A stretch of 64,000 nucleotides of DNA, taken from Ichthyophis bannanicus (Eukaryota; Chordata; Amphibia; Gymnophiona; Ichthyophiidae). Both the position numbers and the translations under genes were made by a program. Location of the stretch: assembly GCA_033557465.1 (NCBI GenBank), contig CM066032.1, positions 58,316,955-58,380,954 of the forward strand. Direction: 5' to 3'. Below the pieces are notes generated by a model. The model made no database searches and was not told where the DNA came from. It saw only the letters and a list, made by a program, of their open reading frames with translations. Below are positions 49,567-59,080 of the stretch, one piece after another; positions within the stretch are counted from its first letter, which is position 1; every line of letters begins with the position of its first letter.

Positions 49567-51143
49567 AGAAATATGAGATTGCAGACCTGCTATTAGTAAT
49601 CTGTGAACTATCATTAAAATCATCTCTAATACCTGAAGATTGGAGGATCGCCAATGTAACACCAATTTTTAAAAAGGGTTCCAGGGGTGATCCGGGAAAC
49701 TACAGACTGGTGAGCCTGACGTCAATACCGGGAAAAATGATAGAAACCATCATAAAGAATAAAATTACTCAGCATGTAGATAGTCATGAACTAATGAGAG
49801 ACAGCCAACATGGCTTTAGACAAGGAAGATCTTGTCTTACTAATCTGTTATGTTTTTTTGAAGGAGTGAATAATCAGGTGGACAAAGGTGAGTCGGTTGA
49901 TATTGTGTATCTGGACTTTCAGAAAGCCTTTGACAAGGTCCCTCATGAGAGACTAAAGAGTCATGGGATAGGAGGCAGTGTACTATTGTGGATCAGGAAC
50001 TGGTTAAAAGATAGAAAGCAGAGGGTAGGGCTAAATGGCCAATTTTCCCAATGGAGAAAGGTGAATAGTGGTGTACTCCAGGGATCTGTGCTGGGTCCGC
50101 TGCTTTTTGACATATTCATAAATGACCTGGAAAGTGGAATAACGAGTGAGGTTATCAAATTTGCAGATGACACAAAACTATTTAAAGTTGTTAAAACCCA
50201 AGAGGATTGTGGAAAATTGCAAGAGGATCTTGATAAATTGGAAGACTGGGCATCAAAATGGCAGATGAAATTTAATGTGGACAAGTGCAAGGTTATGCAC
50301 CTAGGGAAGAACAACCCAAACTATGGTTACACGATGCAAGGTTCCACATTAGGAACCACCACCCAGGAAAAAGATTTAGGCGTCATTGTGGATACCATGT
50401 TAAAACCCTCGGCCCAGTGTGCAGCGGCGGCCAAGAGAGCAAATAGAATGCTAGGTATGATAAGGAAAGGAATGGAAAATAAAACAAAGGATATTATAAT
50501 GCCTCTATATCGTTCCATGGTGAGACCGCACCTTGAATATTGTGTGCAATTCTGGTCGCCGTATCTTAAAAAGGATATAGAGTTATTAGAAAAGGTTCAG
50601 AGAAGAGCCACCAAAATGGTAAAGGGGATGGAAGGATACTCCTATGAAGAAAGGCTAAAAAGGTTAGGGCTCTTTAACCTGGAAAAGAGACGGCTGAGGG
50701 GAGATATGATAGAAGTCTACAAATTAATGAGCGGAGTGGAACGGGTAAACGTAGATCGATTGCTTACCTTATCAGAATACAGAAAGACTAGGGGACATGC
50801 AATGAAGCTACAGGGTAAACTATTTAAGACTAATAAAAGAAAATATTTTTTCACTCAACGTGTAATCAAACTCTGGAATTTGTTACCCGAGGATGTAGTA
50901 AAGGCTGTTAGTGTAGCTGGGTTTAAAAGAGATTTGGACAAGTTCCTGGAGGAAAGGTCCATAAGCCATTATTAAGAAGGGACCCAGGATATCAATGCTT
51001 GAACCAATACAAGCATTGTGGAACCTGTGTTCCTTGGGGAAACTGCTAGCTACATATGACCTAGATTGGCCACTGTTGGAAACAGAATGCTGGGCTTGAT
51101 GGACCTTGGTCTGACCCAGTATGGCATATCTTATGCTCTTATT
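49567..51143 (+). mobile_element. CR1 lineage B with open RT frame, inside ERV2
   Basis: 5'-truncated CR1-B, open from the first complete codons (EIADLLLVICELSLK) to the natural end ISHY at 50975; the annotated Met frame 49710-50975 has 421 codons. RT blocks: SLTSIPGKMIETIIKNKITQ, DSQHGFRQGRSCLTNLL, IVYLDFQKAFDKVPHERL (first Asp), SGVLQGSVLGPLLFDIF, IKFADDTKLF (Asp pair) and C-terminal [12 protein letters not shown] short deletion after HERL removes three or four residues present in other copies. The 3' UTR has the CTGGG/CCCAG hairpin and tail TTATGCTCTTATT. The copy has no endonuclease, so it is a dead-on-arrival insertion, but it is the least decayed CR1-B here. Confidence 0.92.
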
Positions 51144-52200
51144 GCTGTGCCACCGAGGTGGTCAGGGATCCTAGCAGTGAAATACAGAAATGGGGTCTCA
51201 GGGCTTTTTCCATGGCTGTTTTTCCATAATGTGTGGCTTGATGAAAAGCTTGAACAAAGGCTGGCCCTAATGCTTCAGGGATAACTGTAGGACTTGGAGG
51301 TGGACTACCTTCTGGGGGTGGCAACACTATCCAACCTCGTTCCGTCAAAACTCCTCCCTCCTTTTCACAATAATAGTCTAACTCTCTTGTAGTGTATCGG
51401 GGTGCCCAGGAACTGAGGGGCACAGGGAATAGGGCTGCTTGCATTACAGTATCTTGGGTCCTAACTTGTCCTGTGGTGGCTGTCTTTCGGGCTGTGGCAT
51501 TTGCAAATCTATTCCCTTGGGCAACTTCTCCTGCTCCTGCCTGATGACCTCGGCAGTGCATGACTGCCACTTGTTTGGGGGCCCATACAGCATCTAATAA
51601 CATCAATATCTCGGGCCCATACCTAATGGCCTTACCCCCTGAGGTGATCAACCCTCGCTCTTTATACAAGGCTCCATGTGCATGCAAAGTAGTGAAATCA
51701 TATTTGGAATCTGTGTACACATTTATGCGGAGTCCTTCTCCTAATGTCAAGGCTCTGGTGAGGGCTATCAACTCAGCTTTCTGTGCAGAAGTTCCTGGGG
51801 TCAGGGCTGAGGACTCAACTACCAGATCAAGGGTCACCACTGCATATCCAGCACAATGATGTCCATTGATGACCAAACTGCTTCCATCCACAAAGAAAGT
51901 CCATTCAGGGTCCTCTAGAGGGACATCGGTCAAATCAGGGTGACTTGAAAATACAGTGTCCATGGTTTCTAAGCAATTATGATCAGGTGGCCCAGGACCA
52001 ATTGGAAACAATGTAGCAGGGTTCAGAGCTTGACTAACTTTCAACTGTATCCGAGTGTTTTCACACAGCATGCTCTGATACTTCAACATTCGTGCATTGG
52101 TTAGCCAGAAGTTTCCTTTATGTTCCATGAAAGTCAGAACAGAGTGTGACACGGTGACTTGAAGAGTTTGTCCTAGTGTAAGTTTGTCTGCTTCACCCAC
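51139..52200 (-). CDS. pol: ERV2 RNase H and integrase N-terminus
   Basis: An open 353-codon frame. RNase [21 protein letters not shown] (Asp), [13 protein letters not shown] (Glu), VYTDSKYDF (Asp) and GNRFANATARK, where the usual final Asp is Asn (ERV1 has FADAS). The integrase N-terminus follows: FVQAFHQATHYGKTAMEKAL supplies the His pair. The frame ends in the CR1-B insertion. The missing Asp would be expected to weaken RNase H. Confidence 0.88.
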   Translation of the reverse strand: MGEADKLTLGQTLQVTVSHSVLTFMEHKGNFWLTNARMLKYQSMLCENTRIQLKVSQALNPATLFPIGPGPPDHNCLETMDTVFSSHPDLTDVPLEDPEWTFFVDGSSLVINGHHCAGYAVVTLDLVVESSALTPGTSAQKAELIALTRALTLGEGLRINVYTDSKYDFTTLHAHGALYKERGLITSGGKAIRYGPEILMLLDAVWAPKQVAVMHCRGHQAGAGEVAQGNRFANATARKTATTGQVRTQDTVMQAALFPVPLSSWAPRYTTRELDYYCEKEGGVLTERGWIVLPPPEGSPPPSPTVIPEALGPAFVQAFHQATHYGKTAMEKALRPHFCISLLGSLTTSVAQQ

Positions 52201-53452
52201 TAGGAGGGCTGTTGCTGCAACAGCTCACAAACAAGGGGGCCATCCTTTTGCAACTATATCCAATTGTTTTGACAGATAGGCTACTGGTCGTTGCCAGGAT
52301 CCAAGAGATTGAGTCAATACTCCCAATGCGTTTCCTTGTGACTCATGGACAAAAAGATGGAAAGGCTTCTGAACATCTGGAAGACCTAAAGCTGGGGATG
52401 ACATCAGGGCCTTCTTCAAAGTCTGGAATGCTACATCTTGTTCGGGTCCCCAGTCTAATGGGGATTTTTCCATTCCTTTGGTGACTTGGTATAGTGGTTT
52501 TGCAATCGGCAAAGTTGGGGATCCATATGCGACAATATCCCGCGGCCCCCAGGAAGGCTCTCACTTGCCTTCTAGTGGTTGGAATGGGGATATTACATAC
52601 AGCTTCTTTGCGTTCTGGTCCTAAACGTCGGATCCCACTGGACAACTGGAATCCTAGATACTTGACTTCAGTTTGGCATAGTTGTGCTTTGGCTCTTGAG
52701 ACTTTGTATCCAGCATCTTTGAGAAGGTACAAAAGTTCACTAGTAGCTTGTAGACATTCACTTTCTGAGTTGGTGGCTATGAGCAAGTCATCTACATACT
52801 GAAGAAGAACCCTCTTTCCTGGGTCCACTGGGTAACTTGAGAGGTCTTGATTCAGGGCAGCACTGAAGAGAGTAGGTGAATTCTTGAATCCATGGGGTAA
52901 TCTGGTCCAGGTGAGCTGACCCCGCCTTCCTGTTGTGGGGTCTTGCCATTCAAAAGCAAATAAAAGTTGACTGGTGGGTGCTAGGTGCACACAGAAAAAG
53001 GCATCTTTCAGGTCCAGGACGGTGAAGTGAGTAGCTTCAGCGGGGATCAGTCCCAAGAGAGTATAAGGGTTTGGTACTACTGGGTGTATAGTTTCAACTG
53101 CATCATTTACTCGCCTTAGGTCTTGTACTGGGCAGTAGTCCCCTGTCCCAGGCTTCTTTACTGGGAGAAGGGGGATGTTCCAAGGTGACTGGCATTCCTT
53201 AAGAAGTCCATACTTCAGCAGTTTCATCAAATGGCAATGAATTCCTTTTATGGCTGGTTGAGGGAGAGGATACTGCTTCACATGCACTGCTTCCACTCCT
53301 GGTTTGAGGGTGACAATGACAGGGACTATGTTCTTCGCTAGGCCAGGTGGATTATCTTCTGCCCATACTTCAGGTGGGGCTATGAGGTTGGTAGGTATAC
53401 AGGGACTAGTTGACTTTATTGGAGGTGCACTATAGAACCGCCATTCTTCTTC
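52201..53452 (-). pseudogene. pol: ERV2 reverse transcriptase
   Basis: Main open part 52343-53296: [49 protein letters not shown] and [11 protein letters not shown] (52777-52806; YVDD at 52787-52798). A shift after CRIWIPNFA near 52505 moves the reading to 52225-52512 ([20 protein letters not shown]). A TGA after WPPCL (52222-52224) then separates RT from RNase H. The pol linker upstream (53297-53452) has a TGA where ERV1 reads VPREEEW. Confidence 0.88.
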
Positions 53453-53842
53453 TCAGGGAACAGTAAGCACCATCAATCCAGCAGGCTTTGGGTTCACAGT
53501 CATTTTCATTTCTCCCCCTTCAGCAAAGGATATTTGGGCCTGGAGCTTGGCAAGCATGTCTCGGCCCAGTAGTGGAATAGGGCATTCAGGCATATACAAG
53601 AACTGGTGCATTATCTTCTGTCCCCCTAGTTCACACATGCGGTTCTGCAAGAATGACTTTGTGGCTTTATTTCCAGTGGCTCCCACAATGGTGACAGATC
53701 GTGAGGACAGAGGAGCTACTGGCTTGGCTACTACTGAATGTTCTGCTCCTGTATCTACCATGAATTCCATGTATTGGTCCCCTATCTTTAAACTGACCAT
53801 AGGCTCCTGGGGACCCAGGGTGAACTTGGAGCCCGGTCTGGC
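53453..53842 (-). pseudogene. pro: ERV2 protease
   Basis: Same frame as gag. Reads FMVDTGAEHSVVAKPVAP (catalytic Asp-Thr-Gly) and PIPLLGRDMLAKL. Ends after LMVLTVP in TGA. Confidence 0.88.
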
Positions 53843-53845
53843 CTA
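53843..53845 (-). promoter_or_regulatory. In-frame UAG between gag and pro-pol, ERV2
   Basis: GAC TAG GCC AGA CCG GGC on the minus strand, the same eighteen bases as in ERV1; gag and protease share a frame. Confidence 0.8.
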
Positions 53846-55615
53846 GTCTTCATCTATGTCGTCCAGGTCATAGCCCGTTGCTACTGCCACTCCCTCAATG
53901 GCTTCCTCCCTCTCCTGCTGGAACTGTGTTCGGTTCATTCCTCCCCTCCTTCGAAATCGTCCTCCTGGCCTCCAGGGACTCCCTCCTCCCCTTGCAGGGG
54001 CGGAGTCCAGATGCAGGCACTCATTTCTCCAATGTCCTTCTTCCTTTCAGTAGGCGCACTGATTTGCACCCAATTGAGGCCTTTCGCTTCCGCGGCCTCT
54101 TCCACGTCCTCTGGTCCTTTGATTAGGAAAACCTCCTCCACATCGTTCGGTTATAGCAGCAGGAAGAAGATTTGCCTTCTTCTTCATCTTTCGTTCACTT
54201 TCTCTGTCTCGTTCATTTTCATGATTCACAAATACTTTCTGAGCGACTTCCATTAACTGAGCTGTATTCATGCCCGCAAATCCATCCAATTTCTGCAATT
54301 TTCGCTTTATGTCTCTCTGGGACTGACTAACAAAGGCCGCATTTACCATGCGTAAATTTTCCTGAGCGGCGGGATCATATGGGGTATACAATCTGTAAGC
54401 TTCAGACAACCGCTCATAAAAAGCCGCTGGGCTCTCATCTGGACCCTGGAGAACTTCCGATACTTTCCCGATATTCATGGCCCTCTGGCCTCCCTTCTTC
54501 AGGCCCTGCAATAAGGCCTGGCGAAATCTGGTTAGGGCCACCGCCCCCCTTTCCTCATTCGGGTCCCACCCGGGATCTTCATTGGGATATTCTGCAACAG
54601 CTGCTTGTGGGGGATTTATTCCTCCCCTTTCTACAGGGTTCTCTTCTAACCACAGGAGGGCTGCTTGCCCGATCCGACCTCGCTCCTCAGTAGTGAAGAG
54701 GGTGGACAGGAGCTGGCGACAATCGGCCCAGGTAGGCTGATGGGTTTGCATAATGCTAGACATTAATTCTGTTAATTCCTGGGGCTTGGCTGTGTAGGAT
54801 GCATAATGCGTTTTCCAGTTTAATAAATCTGTGGTGGAAAAGGGTACATAAACTAAGCTGGTTGGTCCTGGCGCCATCTGACCCTGATCATTTAAAACAG
54901 GCATTCCAGGCACTTGGCGTAATGGCATTAGGTGCCCTGCTTTCTCCTTCTTCTTGGGAGTTACGCTTCTTAAATCATAAGGCTCCCGGACACAAATCTC
55001 CTTGGTGGGTGACCCTGAACTGGCAGGAGAGCCTCCACTTTCTATCTCATCAGAGGACTCGAGTCCCCCTGCTGTGCTTGGGCCTGACTCGGGCCTTTCA
55101 CTCGGGGTAGGGCGCTTCTTAGGCTGCTGTATCGGTATCTTCTGGGACTCTTCCTCTTCTGGCTCTACTTCAAGTCGTGGTGCTGTGGGGACTAACGTCT
55201 GTGGGTGCTGGGGTAACCTAGCCAGAATATCTGGGGACTCTGGGTCAGAATACACAGGCGGTTTTTCTTCCTTACATTTTTTGGTTCCCCTAGTATTAGC
55301 TACAAATATTTTACAGCGCTCCTCATAGCAACGCTTCATCCATGAGGGCTGCTGCTCACACACACTTAACCAGGAATCTATATAGGGGAACTAGTCAGGA
55401 TATACTCTTAATATGAGTTGATGAAGTCGTAAAACTGTCTCAAAATCAAAGGTGCCCCCTCGGGGCCATGAAGCAGCTAATGCGGGCCACTCCCTTTCAC
55501 ATAACATTTTTAATCTGAATGGAGTCATTTTCGTATCATAATCGCCCGAAAATCCTTTACGGAAATTCTTGATCATACATGCCAACGGAGTTTGCGTGGA
55601 CTCTGTCCCTCCCAT
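53846..55615 (-). pseudogene. gag: ERV2 gag
   Basis: Starts MGGTESTQTP (55613-55615), with Gly2. Matrix: REWPALAASWPRGGTFD. The single frame is broken by only two stops before the terminal UAG: TAG near 55388 (YPD-stop-FPYIDSW; ERV1 has Gln) and TGA at about 54044, which replaces the second Cys of the zinc knuckle (CAY-stop-KEEGHW). Open middle part 54047-55363 (438 codons) carries the capsid: LVYVPFSTTDLLNWKTHYAS, MQTHQPTWADCRQLL, ESPAAFYERLSEAYRLYTPY, and a basic nucleocapsid start. Confidence 0.9.
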
Positions 55616-56422
55616 AATCTAAACGTACCTACGTACACTACCTATGTACTCAACATACCTGCGTACGTTACGTACCTTATGTACACGTAATGACGTACAA
55701 GACAACGAACAATAAGGATAGGTAGTATGGCTGTAGGTAAGGGGTCCGTACAGCCCACAGAACACTGGGGGGGGGGGGACAAACACCACTCGCTTCCTCC
55801 TGTTCGCGACCTGGGCATGGTCGCTCGGCTAGGAACTGCGCTACTTAGCAGTCCGCTCTCACTCGGTCTGTATTTCAAGACCTCCCACTCACACAAGCAA
55901 GCATATTTCAACAAGATATCATATTTCAATATTTCAAGTGCCCAGGTTTTCTGACTAACTGACTATTCCAAACAAGAAGGGTCGATGGCTTCGGCTTCCG
56001 CTTTCCTTACGCGGAGCTTACTAGGACCGCCCTTATGGGAGGTGATCAGGCTCCCTTGTCTCGCCCACACTCATGCGAGATTTCCCAGTTAGCCTATACC
56101 AAATATACCAAATAAGTCCTGCGCACGCAAGACATTGTCCCAGGCTGTTCTTTCTGACTATTGAATCACAAAAATGTCTACTCAACGGATCCGGTCCCCG
56201 ATACCACACCAGCTTCTGAGTTGGAACCTGGACTCCCCCAGGTCGGAGGTGTTGGCCAGCTGGACCCGATGGCCCACCGAGGCAGGCGGAACCCTCTCCG
56301 GCACAAAGGGGCCGGCGGCGCCTGAGGTTTCCCCCGCGGTCGGACAGACACGGTTCCAACCGGGCCAAACCTCAAGGGGAATTGTGTGGATTATTCACTT
56401 GAATACCATTTACCACTCGCAC
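55616..56422 (-). other. ERV2 leader
   Basis: Non-coding leader between primer site and gag. Contains repeats of TACGTA-like sequence near 55625-55685, a run of 12 G at 55769-55780 (plus strand), and GC-rich DNA at 56230-56345. It lacks the CR1 insertion found in the ERV1 leader. Confidence 0.6.
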
Positions 56423-56440
56423 TTCCCGGCCAATGCACCA
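56423..56440 (-). promoter_or_regulatory. ERV2 primer binding site, tRNA-Gly(GCC)
   Basis: TGGTGCATTGGCCGGGAA on the minus strand. The complement, ending CCAATGCACCA, fits the 3' end of vertebrate tRNA-Gly(GCC), whose acceptor stem begins GCATTGG. The site lies six bases after the LTR end. Confidence 0.85.
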
Positions 56441-56446
56441 AGAATA

Positions 56447-57007
56447 TGCTGTAGCAAAGTGCAATCAATGAATAAGTCCAGGAGTCAATTGACAGGGTCC
56501 AAGCCAGTTTATTGTGCACAGGCCCAGTCAGTCAAAGCTTCAGAAGGAACTGAGCAAAAGTTTATACAGAGACATAACCATTTATACCTCTTTTTCAGTT
56601 TGATACATGAGAACTTTCTATTGGTTCCAACTCGATACATGCAAACTTCTCATTGGTTCGACATTCCCTTCATTTGTCCAATTAGAAATCCCTCCAGAGC
56701 CTAGCAACCGGCCCCCTCCCTTAGGATTGCTTGAACAATGGTACAGTTCTTGATTTCGTTACTTCTCTACTGCAAGGTTATCCTTAGCTCCAGGAATGCA
56801 TATATTGAAACATTTCTGTTCTTTCACACACAAGAGAATAATGGAAGACTTATGAATTCATAAAAACTTCTTATTAAGCAGTTTAAAACAATTTTCTCAT
56901 TTTTCACAGATTTTTGGTTCTTTTCTAGCTATAATGGGAGTTAGGATCCAGGCCTAACTTACAGGCCTTTCATAGTAGCAGGCCATGCTAGGCCATAGCC
57001 TACCACA
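56447..57007 (-). repeat. ERV2 5' LTR
   Basis: Same ends as the 3' LTR at 45486-46046. Differences from it are seen near 56500, 56565, 56660, 56686, 56695, 56701, 56732, 56742 and 56891. Confidence 0.93.
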
Positions 57008-57011
57008 GTTT

Positions 57012-57039
57012 TATTCATTGCGTGCATTTCGCTGCAACA
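57012..57039 (+). repeat. ERV1 3' LTR, last 28 bp
   Basis: TATTCATTGCGTGCATTTCG then CTGCAACA, matching 35827-35854 with one change. Followed by GTTT, the ERV1 target duplication. Confidence 0.9.
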
Positions 57040-57043
57040 GTTT

Positions 57044-57239
57044 ATCTGGCTTTTCAGAAAGCTTTTCACAAGGTCTCTCATGAGAGACTCTTAGTGAAGT
57101 TATAAAGTCATGGAATAGAAGGCAGAGTAATATCGTGGATCAGGAAATGTATTTTCTCAATGGACAAAGGTGAATAGTGAAGTTCCCCTGGGATCTGTGT
57201 GGAGCTTGTTGTTTTTTTAACATATCCATAAATGACCTG
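57044..57239 (+). pseudogene. CR1 lineage B copy 2, RT segment after ERV1
   Basis: ATCTGGCTTTTCAGAAAGCT encodes the LAFQKAFHKVSHERL-like first catalytic block (Asp and others altered). VNSEVPLGSVWSLLF... follows with a deletion near 57150. Ends at AAATGACCTG, where a candidate solo LTR is inserted (57234-57239 GACCTG). Confidence 0.85.
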
Positions 57240-58279
57240 TGTGACAAGACAGAGGCTCAGAAACAGAAGAAAAAGGGTTTAAAACACTTTCTGTCACCTC
57301 AGATGCTTAGAGATACAGGACAGGAAGGGGTTAAGATTCCAGCACATGAACCTTCTCTGCAAAGAAGAGCAGGGAAAGAACCACACCCTAGCTCTAGGCT
57401 AACCCAGAGACCTAGCCAATCAGGGAGGTGGGCGGAGTCAGACCGGATTGGGCCACCCTGCACTCATAACCAGGAAGCAGCAGTTAGTAAGAAGAACAGA
57501 GGGAACAGAAGAAGGAACAGAAGAGAGGAGTGGAACAGAACGGAGGAGAGAAACGAGAGGAGAGAAACCTCCAGGAGAGAGGGGAGTGAAGACAGAAACC
57601 TCCCGAGCAGCGGAAGGGGAACCAAGGAGAGAACCAGGGAAAGGAGACTTCCTGTGGGTGGTCCAGGAAGAGACCCAGGCAGAGCTCAGCTCCAAGAGAG
57701 AGTGGACCCTAGAAGAGACCCAGAGCCAGACTCAGAAGCCTTGAACACAGACTTGGAGTCAGTGGAGTTCCCCAGAGTTAAAAGCTGCCAAAACCAGGTC
57801 AGAGCAAAACCTTTTAAACATTGTAAAGTAGATAGCTCTGAAATAAGCCAGTCTCTAGGAAGTGATAATAGAGTGCTTTCTAGGAGAAGCAGGCTTGAAC
57901 CAAGCTTTGAAAAGAAACCTGAAGTTACTAGAGGGAAGTTGGGCTGTAGGAAAGTCTTTAAGGAGAAACTGCAGGCATTTCCCTTATACAGACAGCGTGA
58001 CCAAAGCTCTAGCTCAGAAGATAGCACACCTGCTTGTCAGCAAAAGGCTAATTGGCAGCTACCGTGCAGAGAGCTAGGAACAGACCTTGAGGACCAGGCT
58101 GTGCTGAGGGATCTCACAAGGCAGTACCAGAAGAGACATATTCCTCCCAACCAAAGGCAACTACCTAGGCAAGGCAAGGAGGAAATAAACCCCTTTTATG
58201 AGCTGTTAAAAGGTGCTGAGAAGCACAAAGCCTTACAAGTGCCTAGAAGACAGAAAGAAAGTAAATGGCAACAGCTTCA
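57240..58279 (+). mobile_element. Candidate solo LTR, 1.04 kb, with long open frame
   Basis: TGTGACAAGACAGAGGC...CAGCTTCA, with TG/CA ends and a likely 6-bp target duplication (GACCTG left, GATCTG right, one mismatch) in CR1-B. CCAATCAGGGAGGTGGGCGG near 57415-57435 supplies CCAAT- and GC-box-like motifs, followed by a purine-rich stretch; AATAAA near 58182. A 371-codon frame (57177-58292) runs through all of it, highly charged (Arg, Glu, Gln), starting and ending in CR1 sequence. No protein family is recognisable. No second LTR or internal region is seen. Confidence 0.55.
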
Positions 58280-58285
58280 GATCTG

Positions 58286-58892
58286 GAAATAGGAATAATG
58301 AGTGAGATGATCAAATTTGCAGATCACACAAAATTATTCAAAGTTGTTAAAATGCAAGAGGATGGTGAAAAATTGTAAGAGGACCTTGAAAAATTGGAAG
58401 ACTGGGCATCTAAATGGCAGATGAAATTTAATGTGGAGAAGTGCAAAGTTATGCACCCAGGAAAGAACAACCCAAACTATGCTTACATGATGCAATGTAC
58501 CACCTTAGAAACCACCACCCAGAAAAGAATTAGTCGTCTTCGTGGATAATATGTTGAAATTCTCCACCAAGTGTGAAGCAGAGGCCAAGAAGGCTAATAG
58601 AAGGAATCATAATTAAAGGAATGGAGAATAAAACAAAGGATGACATCATAATGCCTTTGTATCATTCCATGGTGCGACTGCACCTTGAATATTGTGTGCA
58701 ATTCTGGTTGCCATATCGTAAAAAGAATATAGCAGACTTAGGAAAGTACAAAGAAGAGAGACAAAAATGGTAAAGGGAATGAAAGGAAATCCCTATGAGA
58801 AGAGGTTTAAAGGTTTGGGACTTTTCAACTTGGAAAAGAGACAGCTGAGGGAGGATATAACAGAGGTCTATAAATTAATGAATTCAGTGGGC
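58286..58892 (+). pseudogene. CR1 lineage B copy 2, RT C-terminal segment
   Basis: Reads IKFADHTKLFKVVK (58310; the second Asp of FADD is His), KWQMKFNVEKCKVMHPG and [20 protein letters not shown], with shifts near 58375, 58530 and 58760. Ends at ATTAATGAATTCAGTGG where a SINE starts; the 3' UTR is not found, so the element is cut here. Confidence 0.85.
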
Positions 58893-59080
58893 TTAGTGGA
58901 GTAGTAGCCTAATGGATGGGATAAGTTACTTCAAGTCAGAGAACCAGAGGTTCAGTTCCCACTTTGTACAGCAACCTTGGTCTGGATGGATTGGGGTCTC
59001 TAGTCCTATAGGTGCTCCTTGGGCAAGACACTTAACCCTCCATTGTCTCAGGTATGCATGTAGACTGTGAGCCCTTTGGG
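58893..59080 (+). mobile_element. tRNA-derived SINE, older copy, split by an LTR
   Basis: TAGCCTAATGGATGGGATAA and GGTTCAGTTCCC are decayed A and B boxes; the body CTCCTTGGGCAAGACACTTA is shared with the other SINEs. The tail ...GAGCCCTTTGGG continues after the LTR as TGGGGATAAAGGAATATATC (59683-59705). Confidence 0.8.

Larger units (their letters stand above)
45486..57007 (-). mobile_element. ERV2: gammaretrovirus-like provirus, antisense, inside ERV1 3' LTR
   Basis: Provirus with 561-bp LTRs (45486-46046 and 56447-57007) and target duplication GTTT (45482-45485 and 57008-57011). Same gene order and closely related proteins to ERV1. It carries a CR1-B (49567-51143) and an L2 3' end (48825-49157) in pol. 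The two LTRs differ at about 8 of 561 positions by eye. Confidence 0.93.
35305..57039 (+). mobile_element. ERV1: gammaretrovirus-like provirus, interrupted
   Basis: Provirus with 550-bp LTRs (35305-35854; 44964-45485 plus 57012-57039) and target duplication GTTT at 35301-35304 and 57040-57043. Its own length is about 10.2 kb. Insertions within it: a CR1-B 3' end in the leader, an L2 3' end in pol, and ERV2 (45486-57007) in the 3' LTR. By eye, the two LTRs differ at about 5 of 550 positions. All genes carry breaks. Confidence 0.93.

Noticed and set aside
50327..50518. Minus-strand frames recurring in every CR1-B copy
   Set aside because: They are antisense shadows of the RT gene, repeated because the LINE is repeated.
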